From IMG/VR virus record IMGVR_UViG_3300010883_000485, positions 1-23,650 of that record: a stretch of DNA of 23,650 nucleotides. One strand, given 5' to 3'. The translations under genes and the position numbers were made by a program. The stretch is from a virus. Below, piece by piece: positions 1 through 6,486 of this stretch (position 1 is its first letter; the number at the start of each line of letters is the position of its first letter). The notes below the pieces were generated by a model, which did no database searches, was not told where the DNA came from, and was given only the letters and a program-made list of their open reading frames with translations.

Positions 1-1
1 G

Positions 2-580
2 GATTACCAAATCAAGGAGCCTTTGAAGCACGCGCTACGCGCCTATAACGATTTCGTGGACCGGAAGCTTCTTGCGAAGTCGAGCCGCGACCAAGACCTA
101 CTCACACGGCGAATTGATGCGTATTTCTCGCAGCTCAAAGCGGATTTGACAGATCCAAAGAGCGGCGACCAGGTGTTCGAGCCACAGCCAGTGGAGACAG
201 ACCCGCTGGTTCGCCAGATGTTTGAGGCTTTGATTCGACGACCGGGGCCTAGCCAACTGTCCTGGGTGATGCAGAATTATATGGAACAGGTGGATAAAGA
301 AGCCAGCGCAGCAAAGGATATGTTTCGCAAAAAGCCGTCTGCCGCTGAGTTTATGGAAATGGCGTTGAACACCGCGATTGGTCGAGCACAGGAAAACGCA
401 GAGATTCGAGTAGCGCAAAAGAAAGCGGACGCCGACTACAAGCGACGTGAGAAAGCAATGCTCGCGGCGTATGCCAAAGAGCAAGAAGAGCAAAAGAAGG
501 CAGAGCAGGATGGCCCGGAGCGCGATGATGCGACAATGAGCATGTTTGACAAGGCTTTACACTTTTGGATGCAGCGATGA
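2..580 (+). CDS. Unrecognised phage protein, probably 5'-truncated at the window edge
   Basis: The frame is open to the left edge and ends at TGA 578-580, so this is probably the C-terminal part of a longer protein. A TTG at 23 could be a start (about 185 residues): an AAGGAG lies at 14-19, but only three bases before it, closer than usual. The sequence is hydrophilic. Its last 60 residues are a long charged stretch rich in Lys, Glu, Ala and Gln, likely helical or coiled coil. No conserved domain is recognised. Its place just before a gpF-like minor head gene is where Mu-like and many other phages keep the portal gene, so a portal C-terminus is possible, but that rests on position alone. It overlaps the next gene in an ATGA arrangement. 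Confidence 0.6.
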   Translation, partial: DYQIKEPLKHALRAYNDFVDRKLLAKSSRDQDLLTRRIDAYFSQLKADLTDPKSGDQVFEPQPVETDPLVRQMFEALIRRPGPSQLSWVMQNYMEQVDKEASAAKDMFRKKPSAAEFMEMALNTAIGRAQENAEIRVAQKKADADYKRREKAMLAAYAKEQEEQKKAEQDGPERDDATMSMFDKALHFWMQR

Positions 581-849
581 AATTGCAAATATCAGAATCC
601 TTCCCTGGCGAGCTGAACGGTGATCCTAACCATTTACTCGAAAAGGCGGCCAAGGCGCTAGAGACGGCCTTGGAACAGGCGGGCGTCACTTGCTGCGGGG
701 CATTGCTAAAAGCTGGACCGTACCGCCAGCGGGGCGGTGAGCTGCAATTGATCGAAGACCTAGCCAAGGGCATGGGCGACTTGTACAGCGCAAGGCTCGA
801 AAAGCTACAGGCCGATTTAATCAGGCGCGTGGAGGCGGCGAGTGAGTGA
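577..849 (+). CDS. Small unknown protein between the first gene and the gpF-like gene
   Basis: Encodes about 90 residues. I chose ATG 577 because it overlaps the previous stop as ATGA, a usual sign of translational coupling; a TTG at 565 in the same frame would add four residues. There is no clear SD, consistent with coupling. The protein is mostly helical in character, with an amphipathic Leu/Ala/Glu/Lys pattern through its first half and a second helical stretch at the C-terminus. A Cys-Cys pair sits near the middle. No family is recognised. The position between a possible portal gene and a minor head protein gene suggests a head assembly role, which is inference only. Confidence 0.6.
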   Translation: MKLQISESFPGELNGDPNHLLEKAAKALETALEQAGVTCCGALLKAGPYRQRGGELQLIEDLAKGMGDLYSARLEKLQADLIRRVEAASE

Positions 850-1894
850 CGTAGGGTATGACCTGATGCAACGTCTTACGACGCAGGTTATCGCGGACCA
901 CCACGATGCGTTCCTGGTTGAGCTGTTTGGCGCTGATGCCAGCGGCCTGCCCGCCGAACGGCTAAGCGAATTAGTCGCCCAGGGCTTGATCCCCGCTCAA
1001 AACCTCAACGGCCTGACAATCCTGGGCATGGAAAACGAGTGTGACTATTTTGAATTCCTGTTACACGCGAACCACCATATCGGGCGCAACTACGAAGACT
1101 CCGAGGCCCTAGCCATCATGCGCGGTTGGGGAATCGACGACTGGAAGGTCGCGGTCGACGCTTCGATCACGCAAGCGCGGGCAGACATGCCTACGCCTGA
1201 GCTGGACAGCGGCGTGGGGGTGGTCTTACCTCGACCAGATCCCCCGCCGCCATCAACGCGCCCGCCCATCGTGCCCCAGGTGCCTCCGGGTCTCACGCCA
1301 AACGAAACGTATGGATATGTGCAGTCTGTGAATCGCGCCGGGGAGTTTGCCCGCGGGTTGGGCCAGCAGATGGGCCTCGACCTCGAAAACAAAATCCGCG
1401 AAGAGTGGTACGAGGAAAAGATTGTCGCGGAAGCGGATCCCGAGAAGCGCACAGAGCGCCTTGACGTGATCCGCGAAGAAGTCGCACGAGAGATGATCGA
1501 GTCGCGGGATGCGCGGGCGCTGGCCGCTAGGCTGGCCAACCGCACGGGCATGTACGCGCACAACTGGCTGAGAATTGCAAAAACGGAGTTGCAAGGCGCA
1601 TACAACGACGCGGTGATCCTCGAAGGCGTCGATTTGTTTGGCGAAGACTGCCAAATCGCCAGGATTCACGAGAGCGGCGCTTGCCGACATTGTCAGCGGC
1701 TCTTTGGTCCCATTGATAACCCTATTGTCTTTAGTGTGAAAGATTTGCTGGCGAATGGTACAAACGTAGGGAAGCCTGCGAACGATTGGCGGGCAACAAT
1801 TTGGCCCATCCACCCTAATTGCCGGTGTGACACGCGAATGGTCCCACCTGGTATGACGATTGTGGACGGTGATATGGTGATGACTGATGAATAA
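842..1894 (+). CDS. Minor head / head morphogenesis protein, Mu gpF-like
   Basis: Encodes 350 residues from a GTG at 842 with a strong GGAGG SD at 831-835, overlapping the previous stop. The C-terminal part carries the pattern of the phage Mu gpF family (phage head morphogenesis domain): a helix with a conserved glutamate followed by an Ala-x-Asn pattern (around E249 to N255), a CxxC pair (C281, C284), and the signature H324-P-N-C-R-C329. The cysteines and histidine probably bind a metal ion. Family members are minor head proteins near the portal, needed for prohead assembly or DNA ejection. The first 110 residues are of unknown fold, and a proline-rich linker follows at about residues 120-155. 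The following protease gene overlaps its end by eight bases. Confidence 0.85.
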   Translation: MSDVGYDLMQRLTTQVIADHHDAFLVELFGADASGLPAERLSELVAQGLIPAQNLNGLTILGMENECDYFEFLLHANHHIGRNYEDSEALAIMRGWGIDDWKVAVDASITQARADMPTPELDSGVGVVLPRPDPPPPSTRPPIVPQVPPGLTPNETYGYVQSVNRAGEFARGLGQQMGLDLENKIREEWYEEKIVAEADPEKRTERLDVIREEVAREMIESRDARALAARLANRTGMYAHNWLRIAKTELQGAYNDAVILEGVDLFGEDCQIARIHESGACRHCQRLFGPIDNPIVFSVKDLLANGTNVGKPANDWRATIWPIHPNCRCDTRMVPPGMTIVDGDMVMTDE

Positions 1895-2636
1895 TGACTT
1901 TTTTGCAGTTTGGGCACCCTTCGACGTAATGAAGGGTTCCGCAGCAGACTCCGAGGCGATGACGGGCCGCATTGGCGGCATTGTCTCAACCGAGGAATTA
2001 GACCAGCAGGGTGATCGCCTTTTGCAAAAAGGGATCGACTGGTCCTATGCGTTGAGCAAAGGCTGGTTTAATTACGAGCACGCCGCTGGTCCTGACAACG
2101 TCCTGGGCCACCCCGAGACGGTTGTCGAGTCTATCCACAAAGGCCACCCCGCCACTCGAATTGAGGGGGTTCTTTACCTACACAAGCCGAAGGCCCGTGA
2201 GATCTACGAGACCGCGGTCGCAATGGCCAAAAGCCAGACGGATCGCCGCCTGGGTTTCAGCGTCGAGGGCCAGGTCAAGGCGCGTGAAGGTGATCGGATC
2301 ATCCAATCCAAGGTGTTAAATATTGCAATTACTGCACACCCTGTTTGTGCAGAAGCCCGCCTCGACGTATTAAAGTCGCTTGCTTTCAACGCGGGGGGCA
2401 ACATCGGATACCAACAATCCCCACAATTGGCGGGCGCGGGCAGTCTGTCCGCCCTGGTACCGCAGAGCATGGGGGGTAATACCGCAATATCCACATTTGC
2501 GGCGAGGGCGCTCCGCGGAAGAAAGAGAGTGAGCGTTGACCACCTAGCAGGGATGATCTCGGAAGCGTTCCCGTCGCTTGGATACCAACGTGCTTTACAG
2601 CTCGCCCGAGACTTCTCACAAAATCTAGGGCGCTAA
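1887..2636 (+). CDS. Prohead (head maturation) serine protease
   Basis: Encodes 249 residues starting at ATG 1887, overlapping the gpF-like gene by eight bases. Visible hallmarks of HK97/U35-type prohead proteases are an early histidine in a 'NYEH' context (H65) and a serine in 'GFSVEG' (S125), the expected catalytic His and Ser. A further histidine before a proline (H151) sits where a third active-site residue or substrate-loop residue is often found. Such proteases act inside the prohead, cleaving scaffold, capsid subunit and themselves. The place just before scaffold and capsid genes fits. Residues 174-194 are shared with residues 29-49 of the capsid protein, 12 of them identical in a row, and may be an autocleavage or recognition site. 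The basic region around residues 208-217 could hold it in the scaffold core. The exact protease clan is uncertain. Confidence 0.82.
   Translation: MNNDFFAVWAPFDVMKGSAADSEAMTGRIGGIVSTEELDQQGDRLLQKGIDWSYALSKGWFNYEHAAGPDNVLGHPETVVESIHKGHPATRIEGVLYLHKPKAREIYETAVAMAKSQTDRRLGFSVEGQVKAREGDRIIQSKVLNIAITAHPVCAEARLDVLKSLAFNAGGNIGYQQSPQLAGAGSLSALVPQSMGGNTAISTFAARALRGRKRVSVDHLAGMISEAFPSLGYQRALQLARDFSQNLGR
2406..2468 (+). repeat. Copy 1 of a 21-codon block shared by protease and capsid genes
   Basis: This stretch codes protease residues 174-194. It begins Gly-Tyr-Gln and, after six variable residues, reads GAGSLSALVPQS. The last 38 bases (2431-2468) match 3473-3510 in the capsid gene with one difference, A at 2459 against G at 3501, which is the synonymous third base of a valine codon. 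The same frame and the same GYQ spacing in both genes argue for common origin or gene conversion of a functional peptide. Confidence 0.9.
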
Positions 2637-2667
2637 CTATATCTAGTGTGCCCGTAGTTGCAATATG

Positions 2668-2692
2668 TTTTGCGGGGGACCATCCTGCAAAA
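2668..2692 (+). other. Inverted repeat / RNA hairpin in the leader before the scaffold gene
   Basis: Bases 2668-2676 can pair with 2684-2692 in RNA: nine pairs including one G-U, around a seven-base loop. It lies in the 94-base gap between the protease stop (2636) and the scaffold start (2731), the longest non-coding gap of the window. No U-run follows, so it does not look like an intrinsic terminator. It may be an mRNA processing or stability element, or a protein-binding site upstream of the most heavily expressed genes. The function is inferred. Confidence 0.4.
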
Positions 2693-2702
2693 AGAATCAA
2701 AC

Positions 2703-2712
2703 CCCTATAGGG
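2703..2712. other. Ten-base perfect palindrome before the scaffold SD
   Basis: CCCTATAGGG is a perfect palindrome seven bases upstream of the scaffold gene's SD. It could be part of an operator or add to local RNA structure. A ten-base palindrome may also arise by chance, so the call is weak. Confidence 0.25.
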
Positions 2713-2718
2713 CTGTCT

Positions 2719-2723
2719 AGGAG
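2719..2723 (+). promoter_or_regulatory. SD that sets the scaffold start
   Basis: AGGAG lies seven bases before ATG 2731. It decides against the in-frame ATG at 2665, which lacks an SD and whose extra residues run through the hairpin and palindrome. Confidence 0.75.
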
Positions 2724-2730
2724 CTATCCC

Positions 2731-3351
2731 ATGAACGAGAAGCTATACCGGCATTTGGTCGCCAGCGGCGTCGCAGAAGATCAAGCGATGAATCTGGCAA
2801 AGGGCTTTAGCTCTGATGCCCCCGAAGATGTTGACGTTGAACGATTGCAAAAAGCACTCGACGGTGTGGCCGAGGCCATGCAGACCGAGCCGCAGCCGCA
2901 GATCGACGCAGCTATCCGCGAAGCACAAGACGTAGCCGAGGCCGTGACCAAGGGAGCTGACGCGCTCCTGAACGAGGTTCGGACGCAAAATGATGCGTTG
3001 GCCAAGGGATTATTGGCCATTGGCGAAGAGATGCGAGCCGTTCGAGATTTTCTCATCGGTCAAAATACCGCGGTTGCTCAGGTCGAGCAATCTGTGGAGG
3101 CTGTGAAAAAGTCGCTGAGCGAGCCCATCGCCGCTAAAGCGTTTGGAACCCCCGCAAGGCCCCTCGCCTCGCCTCAAGAGACCGGCGAGACCGGCGAGGA
3201 CGAAAGCCCCCGCCATCTCATCGAGAAGGCTCTCACTGAGCTGCAAGCAGGTACCGATACGGCTCGCAGTCACGCCTTGCGCAAGGCGATTGTTCAAATT
3301 GAGAGCGGCGTGCCTATTGCCGACGTTCGCCAAAGCTTGGCACTGCACTAA
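2731..3351 (+). CDS. Probable capsid scaffold protein
   Basis: Encodes 206 residues from ATG 2731, chosen for the AGGAG at 2719-2723; an in-frame ATG at 2665 is less likely. The protein is highly charged, alanine- and glutamate-rich and strongly helical in character. A long heptad-like middle (about residues 45-135) is followed by a Pro/Gly/Glu-rich linker (about 140-165) and a short C-terminal helical region, the usual layout of tailed-phage scaffolds, where the C-terminus contacts the capsid subunit. Its place between protease and major capsid genes is the classical scaffold position. I do not see the GAGSLSALVPQS peptide of the neighbouring genes. Its stop TAA overlaps the SD of the capsid gene, so the two are probably translated in tandem. 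No direct sequence signature exists for scaffolds; the call rests on composition and position. Confidence 0.7.
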   Translation: MNEKLYRHLVASGVAEDQAMNLAKGFSSDAPEDVDVERLQKALDGVAEAMQTEPQPQIDAAIREAQDVAEAVTKGADALLNEVRTQNDALAKGLLAIGEEMRAVRDFLIGQNTAVAQVEQSVEAVKKSLSEPIAAKAFGTPARPLASPQETGETGEDESPRHLIEKALTELQAGTDTARSHALRKAIVQIESGVPIADVRQSLALH

Positions 3352-3363
3352 GGAGCATTAAGC

Positions 3364-4749
3364 ATGAATTTTCCAGGAATTAACGAGACGGTGCCGGTCC
3401 AGGACCTAATGCGCCTCAACGACATGCTGCGTAAGAGCGGCGATGTCGGGTATCAGACCCCCGCGAGCATCTCGGGCGCGGGCAGTCTGTCCGCCCTGGT
3501 GCCGCAGAGCCTTGAGGCCAGCTTGGCGAGCGCCACGTTCACCATGAACGAGATCGCTCTTTGGAAGAATATACCCAAAGTGAAGGTCGGATCGACGGTC
3601 CACGAATACAACGTGATCAAGGAGCATGGTCTCGATTTATCGCCATATATGGCAGAGGGCGGAATCCCCGCCATGAACAAAACGGAATATGAGCGTAAAT
3701 TTTTGAAGGTGAAATATCTTTCCGAAATGCGTCAAATTACCGACGTCGCGAGCACAATCAATCCTTTAGTCGGTCCTAACCCTACGGCCCTGGCCGAAGA
3801 GACCGAGCGCGGAACCATTCGGCTTATGTCGAAGTTGGAGCGGGAGCTTTGGCACGGCGATGAAGATGCCAACGCGCTTGGGTTCGACGGTGTCATTAAG
3901 CAGATCAGTGCTGAGCCCAAGTCTGTCGTTGACATGCGCGGTGCGTCTTTGACGGCTGCTCGATTGCAGGAAACTCTTAGTGATGTGTACGCGGCCCCGT
4001 TTTACGGAAGCCCCGATTGCATCTATGTCGAGCCCCGCGTGCATGGTGACCTGATTAACTCCACCGTCCAGTTTGGGCGTCACGATCAGCTCAAGGTGAG
4101 TGACGGTTCGAGCTTCACCTTCGGCGCTCAGCAGCTCAACATCATGGCCCCGTATGGGTCTGTGCCTGTAAAGGCCGCGCCCTTCTTGTTCAATTCGTGG
4201 GATGCCCCCGCGGCTGCGAGCGGACATGGCCTGGCAGCGGCCACCGTCAAGTCTATCGCCAATCCTGTAGATGCGGCATCTCTCTTTGTCGCCGCCGACG
4301 CAGGCGAATACTGGTATAAGATCGTACCGGTCAGTAATTCGGCTGGTTATGGCGCTGCGGTTCAAACTGCAAAGGCCACGATTGTCGCGGGCAAGTCCAC
4401 CGTGATCACCATGCACGCGCACGCTACTGCCGACTTCTTCCGAGTGTACCGCTCTCCGGTAGGTAGCCAGGCCGGTAAGCATCAATTCATTGGTCAAATG
4501 AGCAACTCAAACCCTGGGACCTCCGAGGATGTCTTTACGGACATCAACGCCGTGATCCCTGGTACGTCGAGCGTTGTCATGATCAAGCATGATCCGAATT
4601 ATCTACAGGTCGTCCGCTTACTTGACTACCTTCGTCGCCCATTAGCAGAGGTCCAAACCACGCGGCCCTTTCTTCTCATGATGTTTTTAAGCTGCGTCGT
4701 CAAAATTCCGTCGAAGATGCGTGTCTTAAAAAATGTTGGCATCGCGTAA
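3364..4749 (+). CDS. Major capsid protein, SPO1/Twort-like HK97 fold with inserted domain
   Basis: Encodes 461 residues from ATG 3364 with AAGGAG at 3350-3355. From memory of the family, it follows the layout of major capsid proteins of SPO1/Twort-type phages (Herelleviridae): an N-terminal arm with a GY...P....GAG pattern, a 'ST..EYN...EHG' region near residues 78-90, 'KVKYLSEMRQITDVAS' near residue 120, 'GFDGVIK' near residue 180, an Ig-like beta insertion at about residues 285-400 ending in an 'FRVYR' strand, and a C-terminal 'LRRPLAEVQTTRPF' P-domain segment ending near 'RVLKNVGIA'. It forms the icosahedral shell. Residues 29-49 are shared with the protease C-terminal region, so the arm up to roughly residue 40-50 may be removed during maturation (inference). 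Strong SD and position suggest high expression. Confidence 0.92.
   Translation: MNFPGINETVPVQDLMRLNDMLRKSGDVGYQTPASISGAGSLSALVPQSLEASLASATFTMNEIALWKNIPKVKVGSTVHEYNVIKEHGLDLSPYMAEGGIPAMNKTEYERKFLKVKYLSEMRQITDVASTINPLVGPNPTALAEETERGTIRLMSKLERELWHGDEDANALGFDGVIKQISAEPKSVVDMRGASLTAARLQETLSDVYAAPFYGSPDCIYVEPRVHGDLINSTVQFGRHDQLKVSDGSSFTFGAQQLNIMAPYGSVPVKAAPFLFNSWDAPAAASGHGLAAATVKSIANPVDAASLFVAADAGEYWYKIVPVSNSAGYGAAVQTAKATIVAGKSTVITMHAHATADFFRVYRSPVGSQAGKHQFIGQMSNSNPGTSEDVFTDINAVIPGTSSVVMIKHDPNYLQVVRLLDYLRRPLAEVQTTRPFLLMMFLSCVVKIPSKMRVLKNVGIA
3448..3510 (+). repeat. Copy 2 of the 21-codon protease/capsid block
   Basis: This stretch codes capsid protein residues 29-49: Gly-Tyr-Gln, six variable residues, then GAGSLSALVPQS. 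It is the partner of 2406-2468. The block sits in the N-terminal arm, where HK97-fold capsid proteins are often proteolytically trimmed. Confidence 0.9.
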
Positions 4750-4760
4750 TTCGGGAGGAT

Positions 4761-4787
4761 CGCAAGGGGGTTTGCGCGAATGTCGCG
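4761..4787 (+). other. Two overlapping small inverted repeats after the capsid gene
   Basis: Bases 4761-4765 (CGCAA) pair with 4772-4776, and 4775-4779 (CGCGA) pair with 4783-4787 around an ATG at 4780-4782. The hairpins share two bases and cannot both form fully. They lie between the capsid stop and the next gene's SD. No U-run follows, so a terminator is unlikely. They could lower translation of the downstream gene relative to the capsid gene, or be chance structure in GC-rich DNA. Confidence 0.25.
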
Positions 4788-4810
4788 TAAGCCCCGATTT
4801 TCTCGACCGG

Positions 4811-4816
4811 AAGGAG
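4811..4816 (+). promoter_or_regulatory. SD that sets the start of the gene after the capsid gene
   Basis: AAGGAG lies five bases before ATG 4822. This favours ATG 4822 over the in-frame ATG at 4780, which has no SD and lies inside an inverted repeat. Confidence 0.75.
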
Positions 4817-4821
4817 CCTGC

Positions 4822-5085
4822 ATGATTGTTCGATGTCGCGATAGTGCGTACTTTGGGGCTCAGATTAATGTAGGCGGTGTCTCTTACGCCATTGCATCCG
4901 ATGGGGCATTGTCTCCGACGCCGGAAGGTGCGCAGCTCCACATCTTTAGGGAGTGGACATCGTTGTACTTGGTGGATGACGCCCACGTAGAGCCCAAGGC
5001 AGAGCCCAAGGCAGAGCCCAAGGCAGAGCCCAAGGCAGAAGCCGCGGCCCCCAAGCGCCGAGGCCGGAAGCCGAAAGAGTCCTGA
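4822..5085 (+). CDS. Small protein with EPKA repeats and AT-hook-like C-terminus
   Basis: Encodes 87 residues from ATG 4822 (SD AAGGAG 4811-4816). The first 55 residues look like a compact beta-rich domain ('MIVRCRDSAYFGAQINVGG', then 'YAIASDGALSPT'). Then come four exact Glu-Pro-Lys-Ala repeats (residues 57-72), an Ala/Pro linker, and a basic tail with the AT-hook-like core R79-R-G-R-K-P84. Small genes directly after the capsid gene often encode head decoration or head-tail proteins, and a flexible tail with a minor-groove binding core could touch packaged DNA or other acidic partners. These roles are inference; no named family is recognised. The repeat DNA is four identical 12-base units, a likely site of copy-number change. 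Confidence 0.72.
   Translation: MIVRCRDSAYFGAQINVGGVSYAIASDGALSPTPEGAQLHIFREWTSLYLVDDAHVEPKAEPKAEPKAEPKAEAAAPKRRGRKPKES
4990..5037 (+). repeat. Four perfect 12-base tandem repeats (GAGCCCAAGGCA)
   Basis: Four identical in-frame copies code Glu-Pro-Lys-Ala. Each unit keeps the reading frame, so slippage would change linker length without breaking the gene. The lack of synonymous differences suggests recent expansion. Confidence 0.95.
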
Positions 5086-5100
5086 ATGTGAGGGAGCGCC

Positions 5101-6486
5101 GTGGCCAGTATTCTCGACGAGTTGACCCCTGCCTGGCTCAAGGATCGTTTCCTTGTGGGCGTCGACCTTACGCTTGACGACGGCACCGCGTATCCTGACG
5201 CTATATATTCACAAGCTATCTCTGCCAGCGTTGCGTTCTTAGAGCATGATATTGGGATCACGATTGACCCCTTCGAGGTAACGGGCGAGCAGCACGACGC
5301 CTACGAGGCTAACCGCTCTGGCTTTTGGCCGTTTCGCCTGGACCATCGCCCTGTGCTCAAGATGGATAAGATGCAAGTCCGCTTTGGTGGCTTTGCGCCC
5401 GCAGAGCTGCCTGTGACGTGGGCGCAGCTCGTTAGCCCCGTGCATGGTCAAATCCACCTAATCCCGTCCGAAGAGTCGCTGCACTCAAGTTATCGGTTTA
5501 CGCATGGGATCCCTTTGATCACAGGTGACGTACTCCAGCCGCAACGCTATGTCCCAGGGTATTTTCACTTCGATTATACAGCGGGGTTCGAGACTCGGGC
5601 GGTGACTGTGACTGTCCCTAACGGGGAGACCACGGGCACTACAACATTGTCCCCTGTGATTTCTCTGCGGTATGAGCCTGTGATCTCTACGAACCCGCTT
5701 GCGGGGAATGGGATCACGGCAAAGGTGAAAACCAGAGGGTCCAAGTCGATTACGCTCGAATTGAGCGCCGCAGCGCCCGCAGAAACAGATTTTGAGGTCG
5801 TGATTTCGACTCTACCCGCTGACATCAAGCAGGCCATCGGCTACAAGGCGGCACTTTTGCCTTTAGACGTGGCAGGCGATCTCATTGCAGGCGCGGGCAT
5901 TGCAAATCTACATGTGGGAGTGGACGGTCTCTCACAATCTCTCGGAACAACCTGTTTGCATAAGAACACGCGCATTGCGTTGACTGATGGCACGCGCCCC
6001 ACGATCAAAAGCCTCGTCGATGTGTCTGAATTCGCGGTGGCGTGTGTCGATGACACTGGCCATCCTCGCGTTGGCATTGGCCATTCGGCACGAAAGACCA
6101 TCAAGGATGACGTGCTCCAGGTGAATCTATCGACTGGAGAGCACGTACTTTGCAACGCGAGCCATCCTTTTAGGACGTATGGCGGGGAGTACATTCCGGC
6201 GGGTGAGCTGCGACCTGGAATACCCCTGACCCCCTGTTCCCTGGTCACCGATGAGCCGTTTATCACGGTGGTCAGTGTGAATGAGACTGGCCGCAGGGAG
6301 TGGCTATACGACATTACGGTGGACGAGCATCATTGTTTCGGACTCGAAGCGGGCGTGATTGTACACAATTCTAGCGCCACAAATGCGGGCTACGGTGCCC
6401 GTGTTTTGCAGTTTGAGCGTGAGCTAAAATCCCTACTGCCCGCGCTCCGCGCCAAATATAAAGCTATCAACATGGGCGCAATCTAA
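5101..6486 (+). CDS. Head-tail connector protein interrupted by a mini-intein
   Basis: Encodes a 461-residue precursor from GTG 5101, with AGGGAG at 5091-5096. Residues 285-423 are an intein; splicing would give a 322-residue mature protein. The N-extein starts with a helical connector-like region and contains a beta-rich segment (about residues 165-245). It ends in a conserved-looking 'GVDGLSQSLGTT' segment, which continues across the intein as 'SSATNAGYGARVLQFERE', a pattern I recall from connector proteins of myoviruses with SPO1-like heads. The C-extein is only 38 residues, ending in a basic helix. The position, after the capsid gene and before neck genes, fits an adaptor bound to the portal. 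It overlaps the next gene by one base (TAATG). The exact connector family is inferred; the intein is clear. Confidence 0.8.
   Translation: MASILDELTPAWLKDRFLVGVDLTLDDGTAYPDAIYSQAISASVAFLEHDIGITIDPFEVTGEQHDAYEANRSGFWPFRLDHRPVLKMDKMQVRFGGFAPAELPVTWAQLVSPVHGQIHLIPSEESLHSSYRFTHGIPLITGDVLQPQRYVPGYFHFDYTAGFETRAVTVTVPNGETTGTTTLSPVISLRYEPVISTNPLAGNGITAKVKTRGSKSITLELSAAAPAETDFEVVISTLPADIKQAIGYKAALLPLDVAGDLIAGAGIANLHVGVDGLSQSLGTTCLHKNTRIALTDGTRPTIKSLVDVSEFAVACVDDTGHPRVGIGHSARKTIKDDVLQVNLSTGEHVLCNASHPFRTYGGEYIPAGELRPGIPLTPCSLVTDEPFITVVSVNETGRREWLYDITVDEHHCFGLEAGVIVHNSSATNAGYGARVLQFERELKSLLPALRAKYKAINMGAI
5953..6369 (+). other. Mini-intein (Hint domain, 139 residues, no homing endonuclease)
   Basis: In-frame protein-splicing element, residues C285 to N423 of the connector precursor. 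It has the N-terminal nucleophile Cys with a block A pattern ('CLHKNTRIALTDG'). Block B has 'NASHPF' with H355; the usual Thr of TxxH is Asn352. Block F reads 'YDITVDEHHCF' (residues 403-413). Block G is 'VIVHN', with penultimate His422 and terminal Asn423, followed by Ser424 as the +1 nucleophile. Only about 40 residues separate blocks B and F, too few for a LAGLIDADG endonuclease. All residues needed for class 1 splicing are present except the block B Thr substitution. A bacterial intein-like domain is the alternative, but the Ser +1 and the apparently continuous host sequence favour a true intein. Confidence 0.88.

Noticed and set aside
1253-1981. Long antisense reading frame (242 codons) opposite the gpF-like gene
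   Set aside because: It lies opposite a well-supported gene, with Arg/His/Ala-rich low-quality translation, no SD and no family resemblance; a GC-rich shadow.
2668-2692. Hairpin as an intrinsic terminator
   Set aside because: No run of T follows on the + strand, and the genes on both sides appear to belong to the same operon.
2658-2710. Possible sigma70-like promoter (TTGCAA with downstream CTATAG)
   Set aside because: Spacing between the hexamers is far from 16-18 bases and no better pair was found.
2665-2730. Upstream in-frame ATG for the scaffold gene
   Set aside because: No SD precedes it and the added residues run through the hairpin and palindrome; ATG 2731 has AGGAG seven bases before it.
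3766-4497. Long antisense reading frame (243 codons) opposite the capsid gene
   Set aside because: It fully overlaps the clear capsid gene and its translation has no recognisable domain.
4780-4821. Upstream ATG for the gene after the capsid gene
   Set aside because: It lies in an inverted repeat without SD; ATG 4822 has AAGGAG at the right distance.
4990-5037. Direct repeats as a possible CRISPR or iteron array
   Set aside because: The units are contiguous 12-base in-frame repeats coding EPKA, without spacers.
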